The notes: generated by a model from the sequence alone, not told the origin. DNA of 64,000 nt from Pantoea conspicua (GCF_002095315.1 NZ_MLFN01000004.1:62001-126000), one strand, 5' to 3'. Shown: positions 9,883-18,736, numbered from the stretch's first letter. Made by a program: numbers and translations.

Positions 9883-10692
9883 TTACTGCGCTAAGGCTTC
9901 CAGTTCATCTCTGAATGAGGTAACGGCAATCGCCCGGTTGTCGGCCAGATAGCGATCTTTGGCGGCGGGTGCCGAGCTCTGGACCGCAATTAACTGCCAG
10001 CCGTTATCCCCGTTCAGCAGCAGCGGCGAGCCACTGTCGCCGGGCAGCGTATCACACTGATGCGACAGTACGGCGCGCTGCGCCCAGCCGGTAATCAGAC
10101 AGTCACTGTGAGAATAGAGCGTATCGAGATGATCGGCCGGATAACCCGCCTGGGTCACTTTGCGGCCGGTCTGTTTCAGCGCCGCGGTTAAATCACTGCG
10201 TGAGCCGTCAAACAGCGGAATCGGCGTAATAGCGGAGGGCGGATTGCGCAGAATCACAATGCCATAATCAAAGGGTGCGGCATTACTCGGCACGATCCAG
10301 CCTTCACCATCCGCTTTCAGTTTCGAAGCCAGCGACGGTTCGACGCGGGCATCGATATCGTGAATTTCATAACGCCAGCCTTTATCACTGGCCATAAAGC
10401 GCAACGCAACCGGCTTGTCGAAATTGCCCGGTGGCGCGAGTAAGCAGTGTCCGGCGGTCAGGGCCAGATGCGGTGAAATCAGCGTGGCGGTGCAGAGGTT
10501 ACCGCTTTCGGTTTCCAGCTGACCAATGGCATCCCAGGGTGCCGCGGTGATATCGGTAATGGCTTGTCGATGATCCTTGCCGAAAAACAGCATTTTGATT
10601 TCAGCCGCGGTTGGCGTGTCGTCGTCGTCATCGGCATGAGCAAAGGAGGTAAAGCTGAAAAGTCCAACCATTAACAAGATAGCCAGGCGCAT
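9883..10692 (-). CDS. ydgD: Secreted trypsin-like serine protease YdgD
   Basis: A 269-residue secreted S1-family protease. A signal peptide ([20 protein letters not shown]) precedes an acidic DDDDD stretch. The catalytic triad is visible: His in LTAGHC, Asp in FDYGIVIL, Ser in GDSGSPL; cysteines sit near each as in V8/trypsin-type enzymes. E. coli ydgD lies beside ydgU and asr, exactly as here, which supports the name. The substrate is unknown. It is probably co-transcribed with ydgU, which starts 196 bases upstream and ends 115 bases before ydgD. Confidence 0.88.
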   Translation of the reverse strand: MRLAILLMVGLFSFTSFAHADDDDDTPTAAEIKMLFFGKDHRQAITDITAAPWDAIGQLETESGNLCTATLISPHLALTAGHCLLAPPGNFDKPVALRFMASDKGWRYEIHDIDARVEPSLASKLKADGEGWIVPSNAAPFDYGIVILRNPPSAITPIPLFDGSRSDLTAALKQTGRKVTQAGYPADHLDTLYSHSDCLITGWAQRAVLSHQCDTLPGDSGSPLLLNGDNGWQLIAVQSSAPAAKDRYLADNRAIAVTSFRDELEALAQ

Positions 10693-10807
10693 AGAACTCT
10701 CAATGGCGAGAAAAAAGTAACGTTATTGTTATCAGGCAACTGCGATAACTATAGTCGTTAGGCGCTAAAAAAGGGAGTTTTATTGGTTAATCAGTACGCT
10801 ACAACCG

Positions 10808-10888
10808 TTAAATAAAAAAGCTCGCTGCCACAATGCCACACAGGATCATAATCAGCAGAATAATTTCGAAGCGATAGCGACGCACCAT
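10808..10888 (-). CDS. ydgU: Membrane microprotein YdgU (26 aa)
   Basis: A 26-codon gene reading MVRRYRFEIILLIMILCGIV then AASFFI: a short basic N-terminus and one transmembrane helix. It resembles E. coli YdgU (RRYRFEI... start) and sits in the same place between asr and ydgD. GGAG lies 10 bases upstream of the ATG. Function is unknown; single-pass inner-membrane location is inferred from hydrophobicity. Confidence 0.8.
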   Translation of the reverse strand: MVRRYRFEIILLIMILCGIVAASFFI

Positions 10889-10909
10889 TTCATCCACTCC
10901 AGTAAAGAA

Positions 10910-10930
10910 ACACCCGGTATAACCGGGTGT
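10910..10930 (-). terminator. Terminator downstream of asr
   Basis: ACACCCGGT (10910-10918) pairs with ACCGGGTGT (10922-10930) around an ATA loop; A and T runs on both sides extend the stem. On the reverse strand it lies about 40 bases after the asr stop and 20 bases before ydgU, so asr probably ends here. Confidence 0.8.
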
Positions 10931-10970
10931 TTTTAATCATTAACGCGTGGCCGGGCGCGCTATGGCGACC

Positions 10971-11449
10971 TTAGTTTTTAGCCGCGGGCTTAACGACTTT
11001 TTTGTGATGAACTTTTTTAGCGGCCTGGGCTTTCTGTGCAGGTTTTACGACTTTCTTGTGATGAACTTTTTTTAGCCGCCTGCGCTTTCTGTGCAGCAGG
11101 CTTAGTCACTTTCTTGTGGTGAACTTTCTTAGCGGCCTGAGCTTTCTGTGCAGCAGGCTTAGTCGCTTTCTTGTGGTGCATTTTCTTAGCAGCTTGCGCT
11201 TTCTGCGCAGCCGGTTTTACTGCTTTTTTGTGGTGAACTTTTTTTAGCCGCCTGCGCTTTCTGTGCTGCGTCTTTTTTCACCGCTTTTTTGTGTTTCTTG
11301 TGTTCAGCTTTGTGTGCAGTTTTTGCTGGCGCCGCTGTGGTCGTTGAGGTCGCAGGTGCAGCGGCAGGTGCAGCCGTTGTTTCAGCAGCGAAGGCAACAG
11401 AAGAGATACCCATAGCAGCGGCGACAACCAGTGCAAATAATTTTTTCAT
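10971..11449 (-). CDS. asr: Acid shock protein Asr (two apparent frameshifts)
   Basis: A secreted, very basic, Lys/Ala/His-rich periplasmic protein induced by low pH. It begins [21 protein letters not shown] (signal peptide), then an Ala/Thr/Pro linker, then about five 19-residue repeats of the form [19 protein letters not shown]. As written, the frame leaves the repeats early and stops near 11186, because two copies contain a run of seven A bases on the coding strand (11239-11245 and 11067-11073) where the other copies imply six. Dropping one A at each gives a continuous 158-residue protein ending at 10971 (479 - 2 = 477 bases). GAGGAA precedes the start at 11449. A TATAGT -10-like element and an RstA-box-like site lie upstream. 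Confidence 0.85.
10974..11240 (-). repeat. 57-bp tandem repeats inside asr
   Basis: About five tandem copies of a 57-base unit encode the 19-residue Asr repeat (H-H-K-K core, then [11 protein letters not shown]). The last copy is partial. Copies differ mainly at synonymous positions and in the A-run length at the unit junction. Confidence 0.8.
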
Positions 11450-11505
11450 TGCAAATTCCTCGGACATTTTTTTCATGTGTAGCCCACTGCGGGGCCGGTG
11501 AAGAG

Positions 11506-11511
11506 ACTATA
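11506..11511 (-). promoter_or_regulatory. Candidate asr -10 element
   Basis: TATAGT on the reverse strand, about 57 bases upstream of the asr start codon. I see no good -35 hexamer at the usual spacing, which would suit an activator-dependent promoter. Confidence 0.4.
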
Positions 11512-11553
11512 GGGAAATCGGTGCAGGGCGTCCGTGGGTGTTTGGTATCGGCG

Positions 11554-11567
11554 TGTAACCGATTGTA
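11554..11567 (-). promoter_or_regulatory. RstA-box-like site upstream of asr
   Basis: On the reverse strand the sequence is TACAATCGGTTACA. The published RstA box is TACATNTNGTTACA, so 10 of its 12 defined positions match. The site is centred about 52 bases upstream of the TATAGT element, a sensible place for an activator. RstA directly activates asr in enterobacteria, and rstA/rstB lie 2.5 kb away here. Confidence 0.55.
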
Positions 11568-11581
11568 CAACGCGAGGAAAG

Positions 11582-11599
11582 GGCGGTCAGATGACCGCC
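11582..11599 (-). terminator. Hairpin downstream of the M32 carboxypeptidase
   Basis: GGCGGTC and GACCGCC flank AGAT, starting 8 bases past the carboxypeptidase stop on the reverse strand, followed by CTTTCC. A terminator is likely but the T tract is weak. Confidence 0.5.
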
Positions 11600-11606
11600 G
11601 CGCAGC

Positions 11607-13094
11607 TTAGTTATTCAGATAGCGTTGTTCAAGGTGCTGACGGAAAAAGGCCGGATTCAGCGTCTCGCCGGTAGCGTTAATCAGCAGCTGATCGGTAGAG
11701 AAGCGGCTGCCATGCTGCCAGATGTTCTGTTGCAGCCAGTCAAATACCGGCTGCAGTTCGCCGTGCTGAATCAGCTCACTGAGTTGCGGAATCGCTTTTT
11801 TTACCGCCTGGAACAGTTGGGCGGCGTACATCGCGCCCAGCGTGTAGGTCGGGAAGTAGCCGAAAGCACCGTCGGTCCAGTGAATATCCTGCATACAGCC
11901 ATCACGGTAATTGCCACGGGTATCCAGACCCAGCGACTGCTGCATTTTCTCATCCCACAGCGCCGGAATATCCTCAACCTCAATCTCGCCTTCAATCAGC
12001 GCCTGTTCAATCTCATAACGCAGAATCACATGCGCCGGGTAGCTGAGTTCATCGGCATCGACCCGAATCAGTCCCGGTTTTACCTGCTGGGCCAGCCGGA
12101 TGAAATTGTCCGCCTGCAGCGCCGGCTGATCGCCGAAGGTGGTGATGATTTGCGGCAGAATGCGCTGCAGAAATTCGCGACTGCGGCCCAGCTGCATCTC
12201 CATAAACAGGCTTTGTGATTCATGAATCGCGGTTGAACGGGCCAGCGCCACCGGCTGGCCACGCCACTGCTGCGGCAGATTTTGCTCGTAGCGCGCGTGG
12301 CCGGTTTCATGGATGACGCCCATCATGGCGCTGAGAAACTCCTGCTCATTGTAACGGGTGGTAATGCGGACATCTTCTGGTACGCCACCACAGAATGGAT
12401 GCGCGCTGACATCCAGCCGCCCGTGGTTAAAGTCAAAACCCAGCGTTTCCATGATGCTCAGGCCCAGCTGACGCTGCGCCGGCAGGGCAAAGGGCCCCTG
12501 CGGCAGCGCAGCTGGCTGCTGCGCCTGCTTCTCCACCACCTGTTGCAACAGCTGCGGCAGCCAGCGCTTGAGTTCGCCAAAGGTCTCATCCAGTCTGGCG
12601 CGGGTCATGCCGGGCTCATACAGATCCAGTAACGCGTCATAGCGTGAACAGCCGTTAGCATCAGCGCGCAACTGCGCTTCCTTGCGGCTCAGGCGCACCA
12701 CCTCTTTCAGATTGGCGGCAAAACCCTGCCAGTCATTGGCGGGACGCTGCGTGCGCCAGGCATGTTCACAGACCGAACCAGCCAGCGACTTAGCCTCGAC
12801 GAAAGCATCCGGCAACAGGCTGGCCTGCTGATAAGCGCGCTTCATTTCATTGAGGTTGGCGCGCTCCACATCGTTCAGGTCCTGCTGTTCTGCCTGTTGC
12901 AGCAGTTCGCCAATCTGCGGGGCGGTCAGAATCTGGTGCTGCAACACGCTCATCTCAGCCAGCGCTTCACCGCGCGCCTGGCTGCCGCCTGGCGGCATGG
13001 TGGTTTGCATATCGCAGCCGGCGATGGCGGTGACGTGATTGAAACGCGACAGGCGCTGAAATGTCGCGCTAAGTTGTTGATACGCTGAGGTCAC
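11607..13094 (-). CDS. Carboxypeptidase M32 (thermostable carboxypeptidase family)
   Basis: A 495-residue cytoplasmic zinc carboxypeptidase removing C-terminal residues from peptides. The metal-binding HETGH is at about residues 262-266, followed by the third ligand Glu in AIHESQSLF; CGGVPEDVRITTRY and the C-terminal TYTLGAMYAAQLF are M32 hallmarks, and about 500 residues is the usual length. A GTG start at 13094 is preferred because GGAG lies 8 bases upstream; the longer frame to 13196 would run into rstB. E. coli has tus next to rstB; this gene is there instead. Confidence 0.88.
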   Translation of the reverse strand: MTSAYQQLSATFQRLSRFNHVTAIAGCDMQTTMPPGGSQARGEALAEMSVLQHQILTAPQIGELLQQAEQQDLNDVERANLNEMKRAYQQASLLPDAFVEAKSLAGSVCEHAWRTQRPANDWQGFAANLKEVVRLSRKEAQLRADANGCSRYDALLDLYEPGMTRARLDETFGELKRWLPQLLQQVVEKQAQQPAALPQGPFALPAQRQLGLSIMETLGFDFNHGRLDVSAHPFCGGVPEDVRITTRYNEQEFLSAMMGVIHETGHARYEQNLPQQWRGQPVALARSTAIHESQSLFMEMQLGRSREFLQRILPQIITTFGDQPALQADNFIRLAQQVKPGLIRVDADELSYPAHVILRYEIEQALIEGEIEVEDIPALWDEKMQQSLGLDTRGNYRDGCMQDIHWTDGAFGYFPTYTLGAMYAAQLFQAVKKAIPQLSELIQHGELQPVFDWLQQNIWQHGSRFSTDQLLINATGETLNPAFFRQHLEQRYLNN

Positions 13095-13113
13095 GCAAGA
13101 CTCCTTGTAATAA

Positions 13114-14415
13114 TTAACGTAGCGGAATTTCCCGCAAGGGTAGATCAACCGGCCAGCAAAAGCGAACGCTGGCCCCGCCAAGCGGACTGGACTCAATCGT
13201 CACCTGACCACTCAACGCCTGGGCGATAGAGTGCACTATCGCCAGCCCGAGTCCGCATCCGCCGGTTGCCCGATCGCGGCTGGGATCGAGCCGGACAAAA
13301 GGTTCAAACACCCGCTGGCGTTCTTCCGCCGGAATGCCAGGCCCATCATCTTCCACCTGCAGGCAGCCAACGGGCCCGTCAAACCACAGGCTGATACGCA
13401 ACCGCTGACTGGCATAGCGCAGCGCGTTGTTCACCAGGTTATCCAGTACCCGCTCCATCAGCCGGGTATCGGAGATGCCGGTGTTTTCCCGCTGTGGCAG
13501 ATCAAGATCCATCTGAACCTGCGGATTGATGGCACGAAAGTCGTCGAGCCGCTCGCGCAGCCAGTTCGCCAGATCCAGCGAACGCAGATTAAGATCAACA
13601 CGCGGCCGGTCGAGCCGGGCATAGGTCAGCAGCTCTTCAATCAAACTTTCCAGCTGGCCGATATCGCGGTTGAGCGCCACCCGCTCGCCATCCGTCAGGT
13701 TATCGCTCATCTCCAGCCGGTAGCGCAGACGAACCAGCGGCGTACGTAACTCATGCGCAATGCCATCAATCAGCTGCTTCTTACTGGCAACCAGCGTATT
13801 GATGTTCTCCGCCATCTGGTTAAAAGCGATGCCGAGCCGGAACAGGCTGGAGGTGCTGTCAAAATGGGTACGTACGTCGAGTTCGCCACGGCCAAAGCGC
13901 TGCGCCGCTTTTTCCAGCCGCTGCATCTCTTTCCAGTGCGGACGCATCCAGATAAACACCGGCAGCGCCAGCGACATGCCAATGAACACCAGCAGCGCAA
14001 TATCCAGTAGCCGCATCTGATGCAGGTAAAACAGATAGGGGATCGGTCCGACCGACAACACATAATGGCTACGCGGAATATGCTGCAAAAAGGTGTATTG
14101 ATCGTCGAGCGCCACGATTTCACCGGCGCGCAACCGACGCATATTACCGTCATCGAGCTGATACTTGCTCATGGGCTCAATGTGCAGATCGAACGAGAGC
14201 CCAAGATCGAGGCTCTTGATGGTTTTATTCCAGTCGCGCGGCGGAATCTCCCGCAGTTCACTGCGAATCAGATAGAGCGAACTGGCCATCAGGTCATTCA
14301 TCGACTGGCGGCCAGCCCGCTCCGCGGTGAATTTGTAGACCAGACCGACCAGCAGCGTCATCACCAGAAAGCAGACAAACAGCAGCAGGTAGAATTGTAT
14401 AAAAAGCTTTCTCAT
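13114..14415 (-). CDS. rstB: Sensor histidine kinase RstB
   Basis: A 433-residue inner-membrane sensor kinase, the same length as E. coli RstB. It has two membrane helices (about residues 6-28 and 135-155) around a small periplasmic sensor, then HAMP, the H-box IAHELRTPLVRLR, the N-box VLDNLVNNALRYA, and G-boxes DDGPGIP and GGCGLGLAIV. It phosphorylates RstA; in E. coli the system is under PhoPQ control. The start overlaps the (corrected) rstA stop as ATGA, so the two are translationally coupled. Confidence 0.94.
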   Translation of the reverse strand: MRKLFIQFYLLLFVCFLVMTLLVGLVYKFTAERAGRQSMNDLMASSLYLIRSELREIPPRDWNKTIKSLDLGLSFDLHIEPMSKYQLDDGNMRRLRAGEIVALDDQYTFLQHIPRSHYVLSVGPIPYLFYLHQMRLLDIALLVFIGMSLALPVFIWMRPHWKEMQRLEKAAQRFGRGELDVRTHFDSTSSLFRLGIAFNQMAENINTLVASKKQLIDGIAHELRTPLVRLRYRLEMSDNLTDGERVALNRDIGQLESLIEELLTYARLDRPRVDLNLRSLDLANWLRERLDDFRAINPQVQMDLDLPQRENTGISDTRLMERVLDNLVNNALRYASQRLRISLWFDGPVGCLQVEDDGPGIPAEERQRVFEPFVRLDPSRDRATGGCGLGLAIVHSIAQALSGQVTIESSPLGGASVRFCWPVDLPLREIPLR

Positions 14416-15136
14416 AGCACGGGAGTATCCCAGGCCTGTGGCGCAAACAGATAGCCTTTGTTACGAATCGTTTTGATACGGAACGGCTCGGTGGCGCTGT
14501 CGTGCAGTTTTTGCGCAGGCGCGAAATAGCGACGTCAATGCTGCGGTCGAGACCGTCATAGCTGACGCCGCGCAGTGTTTTAAGCAGCGCATCGCGATTC
14601 AGGATCTGACCGGCGTGGCTGGCCAGAACCCATAACAGGTCGAAATCGGCGGTGGAAAGGGCGATCTGCTCGTCAAACAGCGTGACCTGACGATTCAGTG
14701 CGTCGATGGTCAGCGAGCCGAAACGCAGCATCCGATTGGCGGCTGGCGCAGGCGGTGTATCATCCGGCTGTCCCTGCTGTGACTGGCGTAAATGCAGACG
14801 CAGACGCGCCAGCAACACTGCGGGTGGGGTGGTTTTCAGAATGTAATCCTGTGCCCCCATCTCCAGTGCCAGAATATGGTTCATGTCGCTGTCGAGCGAA
14901 GTCAGCAACACAATCGGTCCCTGCCAGTTAGCCCTCAGGTCGCGGCAAAGGGTCATGCCATCTTTGCCTGGCAGCATGATATCCAGCATCACCAGGTCCG
15001 GCTGTTGTTCAGCGATTACCGCTTCGGCACGATCGCCGCGCGTCTCGACAATCACGTCAATATCATGACGTCCCAGATAAGCGGCGATCAGCGAGCCCAC
15101 TTCGGGTTCATCTTCTACATAAACGATTTTGTTCAT
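14412..15136 (-). CDS. rstA: Response regulator RstA (apparent frameshift near the C-terminus)
   Basis: An OmpR/PhoB-type regulator. The receiver domain has DE at 9-10, phospho-acceptor Asp52 in PDLVMLDIMLPGKDG and Lys in YILKTTPP; a winged-helix DNA-binding domain follows (DFDLLWVLASHAG, GLDRSIDVAISRLRKK). As written, the frame breaks at 14508-14512, where five As on the coding strand should be six; it then runs wrongly into rstB to 14294. Restoring one A gives KLHDSATEPFRIKTIRNKGY and a 241-residue protein ending at 14412, the family's length, with the stop overlapping the rstB start. Known targets elsewhere include asr. Confidence 0.9.
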
Positions 15137-15313
15137 AGTTCACTGCGCGGAATGGGGATGAATGAAAGCATATCTTTTCCTGGTCCTGAGCTCTACGCTA
15201 TCGCACGAAATATCCTTATCTCACTGGTATATAACCGGCAAAATGTGCCATCATAACCGCGGCCTTTTTGCGCCAGGGTCGGAACCGTAATGATTAATAT
15301 GAGGAGCGTGAGT

Positions 15314-15727
15314 GTGTCTGATAAAGAGCTGGCATCAGCCATATACAGTGACCGCATCTGCTTCAATTACACTGATTTTCTTTCCGCTTCCTGCAAAAAA
15401 CGCTGGAGTTTCGTCGATGCGATCTATGGTGTGATGCCGATTTTCGGCATGGTGACCCGTAAATCTGCGCACAGCTTACAGGCGAGTGATGACCCGCTTA
15501 AAGAATTGGCATTACAAATCATTTCTACCCAGGTCAGCGACGAAATTAACATTGCCCGTTTAATTACGCTGGCTGAACAGCAACAGATTAGCCGCTTTGA
15601 TATTCAGCTGCCTTATCCGCTTTCTGCAGAGCAGCTGGATGCCATTCATCAGGAATATCGCAAGCCGCTGAGTCTGACACAGCAGGATGACCTGCTGTGC
15701 GTCTCCATTCCGCTGCAATCCCACTAA
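15314..15727 (+). CDS. Hypothetical protein, 137 aa
   Basis: Not recognised. A GTG start at 15314 is preferred because GAGGAG ends 7 bases before it; ATGs at 15290 and 15299 are in frame but less well placed. The product (SDKELASAIYSDRICFNYTD ...) is soluble, with no signal peptide, one Cys-Lys-Lys-Arg basic patch near residue 30, and a predicted mix of helices. It is divergent from rstA and converges on ydgI with a 4-base overlap of stop codons. Confidence 0.55.
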   Translation: MSDKELASAIYSDRICFNYTDFLSASCKKRWSFVDAIYGVMPIFGMVTRKSAHSLQASDDPLKELALQIISTQVSDEINIARLITLAEQQQISRFDIQLPYPLSAEQLDAIHQEYRKPLSLTQQDDLLCVSIPLQSH

Positions 15728-17115
15728 GTCGTCAGCTGCCACACCGCAGGCAACGTTGCCGCAATCAACAGTCCCATCGCAATCCGTTCCAGTGAGCTCA
15801 GCGCAATATCCGCGCGGCCGCCGCGACGTGCAAACAGAAACAGCAATAACCCTGGCGCATACAGGACGACTGAGGTCATCAGATGAAGCGGGCCGGATGC
15901 GTAAAGCAGCCAGATGCCGTACAGGCTGGCACCCAGGCCCACCGCCATGGCCAGCGGCTTACGCTGGCCGCGAACCACTTTGATCAGGTAGAGGCCGACC
16001 AGCAGATAGGGCACCAGGATCATCTCTGAGGCGATAGTCAGCAGGTTGTTGTAATTGGCGCCGGTCACCGCGATCAGGATCAGACAGAGCTGAATGCTGC
16101 CGTTGGTCAGCCACAGCGAGGCAGCCGGTGCGTTATGGATATTCTGCCGGGCAATGCTGCGTGGGAAGGCACCTTGCTGCGCAGCAATTAACGGCACTTC
16201 GGCCGCCATAATGGTCCAGCTCAGATAGGCGCCACAGACTGAAATGATCAAACCGATGGCAATCACCGCATCGCCCCAGTTCCCCATCAGGCGGGTCATC
16301 AGTCCCGCCATCGACGGATTGCGCATACCGGCCAGCTCAGCACGCGGCACCACGCCCAGTGACAACAACGTCACCAGCAGATAGACCAGCAACGCCGCCA
16401 GCACCGCCAGCAGCGTGGCGCGCCCCACATCCTTTTTCTGACGTGCGCGCGCTGAGACCACCACCGCACCTTCCACCCCAATAAACACCCACAGGGTGAT
16501 CAGCATGGTCTGCTTAATCTGTTCCCACAACGGTTGCCCCAGCGTGACGCCGGAGAAATCGAAACGGAACCGATCGTAGTTAAACGCCAGCACCGCCAGC
16601 ACAATAAACAGCAGCAGCGGCACCAGTTTGCCTAACGTCGCCATCAGGTTAATGCTGGCGGCCGTTTGCACGCCGCGCAGCACCAGCCAGTGTACCAGCC
16701 ACAGCAGGACTGATGCGCCGAGCATCGCCTGCCAGGTATTACCGTCACCAAAAACGATATGGCCTGGGCTGTCCGTGAAGAAGCTGAGCGCGGAAAAGAC
16801 GATCACCAGATAGGAGACGTTAGCAATGACCGCACACAGCCAGTAACCCCAGGCGGAACAGAAGCCCATCAGCTCGCCAAAGCCGGCACGCGCGTAGGTA
16901 AAGATGCCACCATCCAGATCGGGTTTGAGACGGGTCAGCAGCAGCATCGCCAGCGACAGAAAAATAATGCCGACGCCGGTAATCAGCCAGCCAATCAGCA
17001 GTGCGGCCGGGCCAGCCACCGCGGCCATATTTTGCGGCAAACTGAACACACCTGCGCCGAGCATTGAACTCAGTACCAGTGCAGTCAGGGCACCGAGACC
17101 TAATTTTTTCTCCAA
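15724..17115 (-). CDS. ydgI: APC-family arginine/ornithine antiporter-like transporter YdgI
   Basis: A 463-residue inner-membrane transporter with about 12-13 hydrophobic segments. The first helix GALTALVLSSMLGAGVFSLP is the amino acid-polyamine-organocation signature, and ARAGFGELMGFCSAWGYW fits the ArcD branch. E. coli YdgI is about 460 residues and lies beside ydgH as here. The substrate is inferred (basic amino acid exchange); it has not been shown by this sequence. Its stop overlaps the convergent hypothetical gene by 4 bases. Confidence 0.85.
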   Translation of the reverse strand: MEKKLGLGALTALVLSSMLGAGVFSLPQNMAAVAGPAALLIGWLITGVGIIFLSLAMLLLTRLKPDLDGGIFTYARAGFGELMGFCSAWGYWLCAVIANVSYLVIVFSALSFFTDSPGHIVFGDGNTWQAMLGASVLLWLVHWLVLRGVQTAASINLMATLGKLVPLLLFIVLAVLAFNYDRFRFDFSGVTLGQPLWEQIKQTMLITLWVFIGVEGAVVVSARARQKKDVGRATLLAVLAALLVYLLVTLLSLGVVPRAELAGMRNPSMAGLMTRLMGNWGDAVIAIGLIISVCGAYLSWTIMAAEVPLIAAQQGAFPRSIARQNIHNAPAASLWLTNGSIQLCLILIAVTGANYNNLLTIASEMILVPYLLVGLYLIKVVRGQRKPLAMAVGLGASLYGIWLLYASGPLHLMTSVVLYAPGLLLFLFARRGGRADIALSSLERIAMGLLIAATLPAVWQLTT

Positions 17116-17292
17116 AACAACCTTCCCGCTAGCATATATGGCTGGGTAAACCAGAATTCATCTCAGATATAACGTCGCCGTCAGGCAAATAACGATGAGA
17201 ATATCCGGTCAAACAGGCGGCAGATTTTACGGAGTGCGGCAGGGGATGGCAATGCGTGAATATGCAAAACAGCACAGGAATTATGCAAACAG

Positions 17293-17314
17293 CAGGGCGG
17301 CGGACGCCGCCCTG
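17293..17314 (-). terminator. Terminator downstream of ydgH
   Basis: CAGGGCGGC (17293-17301) pairs with GCCGCCCTG (17306-17314) around GGAC. On the reverse strand it starts 7 bases after the ydgH stop and is followed by CTGTTTG. Strong stem, weak T tract. Confidence 0.65.
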
Positions 17315-17320
17315 ACGGGA

Positions 17321-18274
17321 TTACTTAAAGATATCCGCGGTTACGGTCAGGTTACCGCCACTCTGGTTCTGCCACTGACGGGTGACGTGGTAGTACTTGG
17401 CCCCTTTATCCGCGGCGCGTTTCGCCACTTCTTCAGAGATCTCGGTCGGCGTGCCAAAGTGTCCGGTAAAGGTAACGGTGTCAAACGGCTGCATCTGGGC
17501 GGCAGTGATGGCGTTAACTTCCTGCACTGATTTGCCGTTTGGCAGATTGACGGTATAGCGTTTGCCGGTTGAGCTTTGGGTCTCATAGAAACGGCCCACG
17601 CTTTTGGTTGGGGTTTCTGACGAGGCAACGCCCGGAATTTCAACGTTAGCTGCCGCGGCACCCCCGGCGGCCAGCGCGGCTTTGCCCGCTTCTGAATCGG
17701 CCGGGATGGCGTTTGGCGTCTGCACCTTACGCTCTTTGGCATCCGCCTTGTAGACGTAAGCGGTGACGTACTGATTGCCGCCGTTGTTGGCGTCAATCTG
17801 GCGCACAATGAAGAAGGAGGCTGCGCCTTTCTCTTTAGCCGCTTTGGAGACCGCATCGTTGACGTCAGGCTGGCTGGCGAAGAAACCGCTGACGGAAACC
17901 GTGTCGAAAGGTTCAAGTTTATAGGCTTCGGCTTTGGGTAACTCGTTGATGCCGTTGAAACGACGGTAGCGGGTTGACACGGTTGCTTCCGATGCATCGG
18001 CTTTATACAGGTCGGCAGTGACGCGCCAGTTGCCACTGTTGCCGTTAGTGTCGTTAATGCCCTGAATATAGTAAGAGGCCGCGCCCATTTCATCAGCACG
18101 CTTAGACACCGCATCGGCAGCATCGCCAATCGCGTTGAACCGGCCGGTGATATTAATACGTTCGAATGGCTTCAACGCGGCCGCTTTTTCTGGCGTTAAC
18201 TCCTGCGCAGCAAATGCATTAGCTGCCAGCAGCGATAACAGGGTGGACGCCAGAATAGTGTTCTTCAGCTTCAT
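17321..18274 (-). CDS. ydgH: YdgH, periplasmic protein with three DUF1471 domains
   Basis: A 317-residue secreted protein: signal peptide MKLKNTILASTLLSLLAANA, cut near AFA, then three DUF1471 (YdgH/BhsA/McbA-like) modules at roughly residues 35-95, 110-175 and 250-315. Each shows the pattern F-[DE]-x-[IV]-x-[IV]-[ST]-G-x-F ... A-x-x-[KR]-A-x-E-x-G-A-x-[SY]-[FY]. E. coli YdgH (314 residues) has the same plan and the same pntA neighbour. The family is tied to stress response and biofilm, but the molecular role is unknown. Divergent from pntA. Confidence 0.9.
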   Translation of the reverse strand: MKLKNTILASTLLSLLAANAFAAQELTPEKAAALKPFERINITGRFNAIGDAADAVSKRADEMGAASYYIQGINDTNGNSGNWRVTADLYKADASEATVSTRYRRFNGINELPKAEAYKLEPFDTVSVSGFFASQPDVNDAVSKAAKEKGAASFFIVRQIDANNGGNQYVTAYVYKADAKERKVQTPNAIPADSEAGKAALAAGGAAAANVEIPGVASSETPTKSVGRFYETQSSTGKRYTVNLPNGKSVQEVNAITAAQMQPFDTVTFTGHFGTPTEISEEVAKRAADKGAKYYHVTRQWQNQSGGNLTVTADIFK

Positions 18275-18680
18275 AAAAATAATCCTTCGCCTTACGCAAA
18301 AATGAGTACGAAAACGTGCTGGACTCTTGATGTATAACAGATTAGCCGCTGATTATTGCATGTTATAAACAGACTGTCGCAGCGATTTTTTGTGTCTGAT
18401 CGCGTTATTCAACCGGGCTTTATTCATTTGATTGTCACGAATGACGTTTATGGCCCGATTAAGGTACGGCTTACCGCTAATTCTGGTAAGCGATAGTGCT
18501 ATAACAGTTAATGCATTGTTAAATAAAGGTTTTTGTTAACCGTATCTGCGCCCTGACACGATTATGCATAGCAGATTATCTGCTGATGACGCTGTTTAGT
18601 AGTGGGATAACACGGGTTTTTATCTTTAACGCTGAATAATTGGGTGAATGTCTCTACTCTGCCAGGCCGAACTGGATCGG

Positions 18681-18706
18681 TTGTCACATTTTCAGTAGGT
18701 TATAAA
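18681..18706 (+). promoter_or_regulatory. Possible pntAB promoter
   Basis: TTGTCA (18681-18686) and TATAAA (18701-18706) resemble -35 and -10 hexamers, but only 14 bases separate them. TAAATA at 18703 gives a better spacing of 16. About 110 bases upstream of pntA, so the leader would include the hairpin at 18737-18761. Confidence 0.35.
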
Positions 18707-18736
18707 TACTTTGAAATAAGTGCATTTCGTTCATAA

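Noticed and set aside
10971-11449. The 57-bp repeats as a CRISPR-like or intergenic repeat array
   Set aside because: The units are directly tandem, have no spacers, and encode the known Asr repeat protein.
11382-11570. Open frames antisense to or overlapping the asr start
   Set aside because: They overlap the well supported asr signal peptide and promoter and encode low-complexity, non-conserved sequence.
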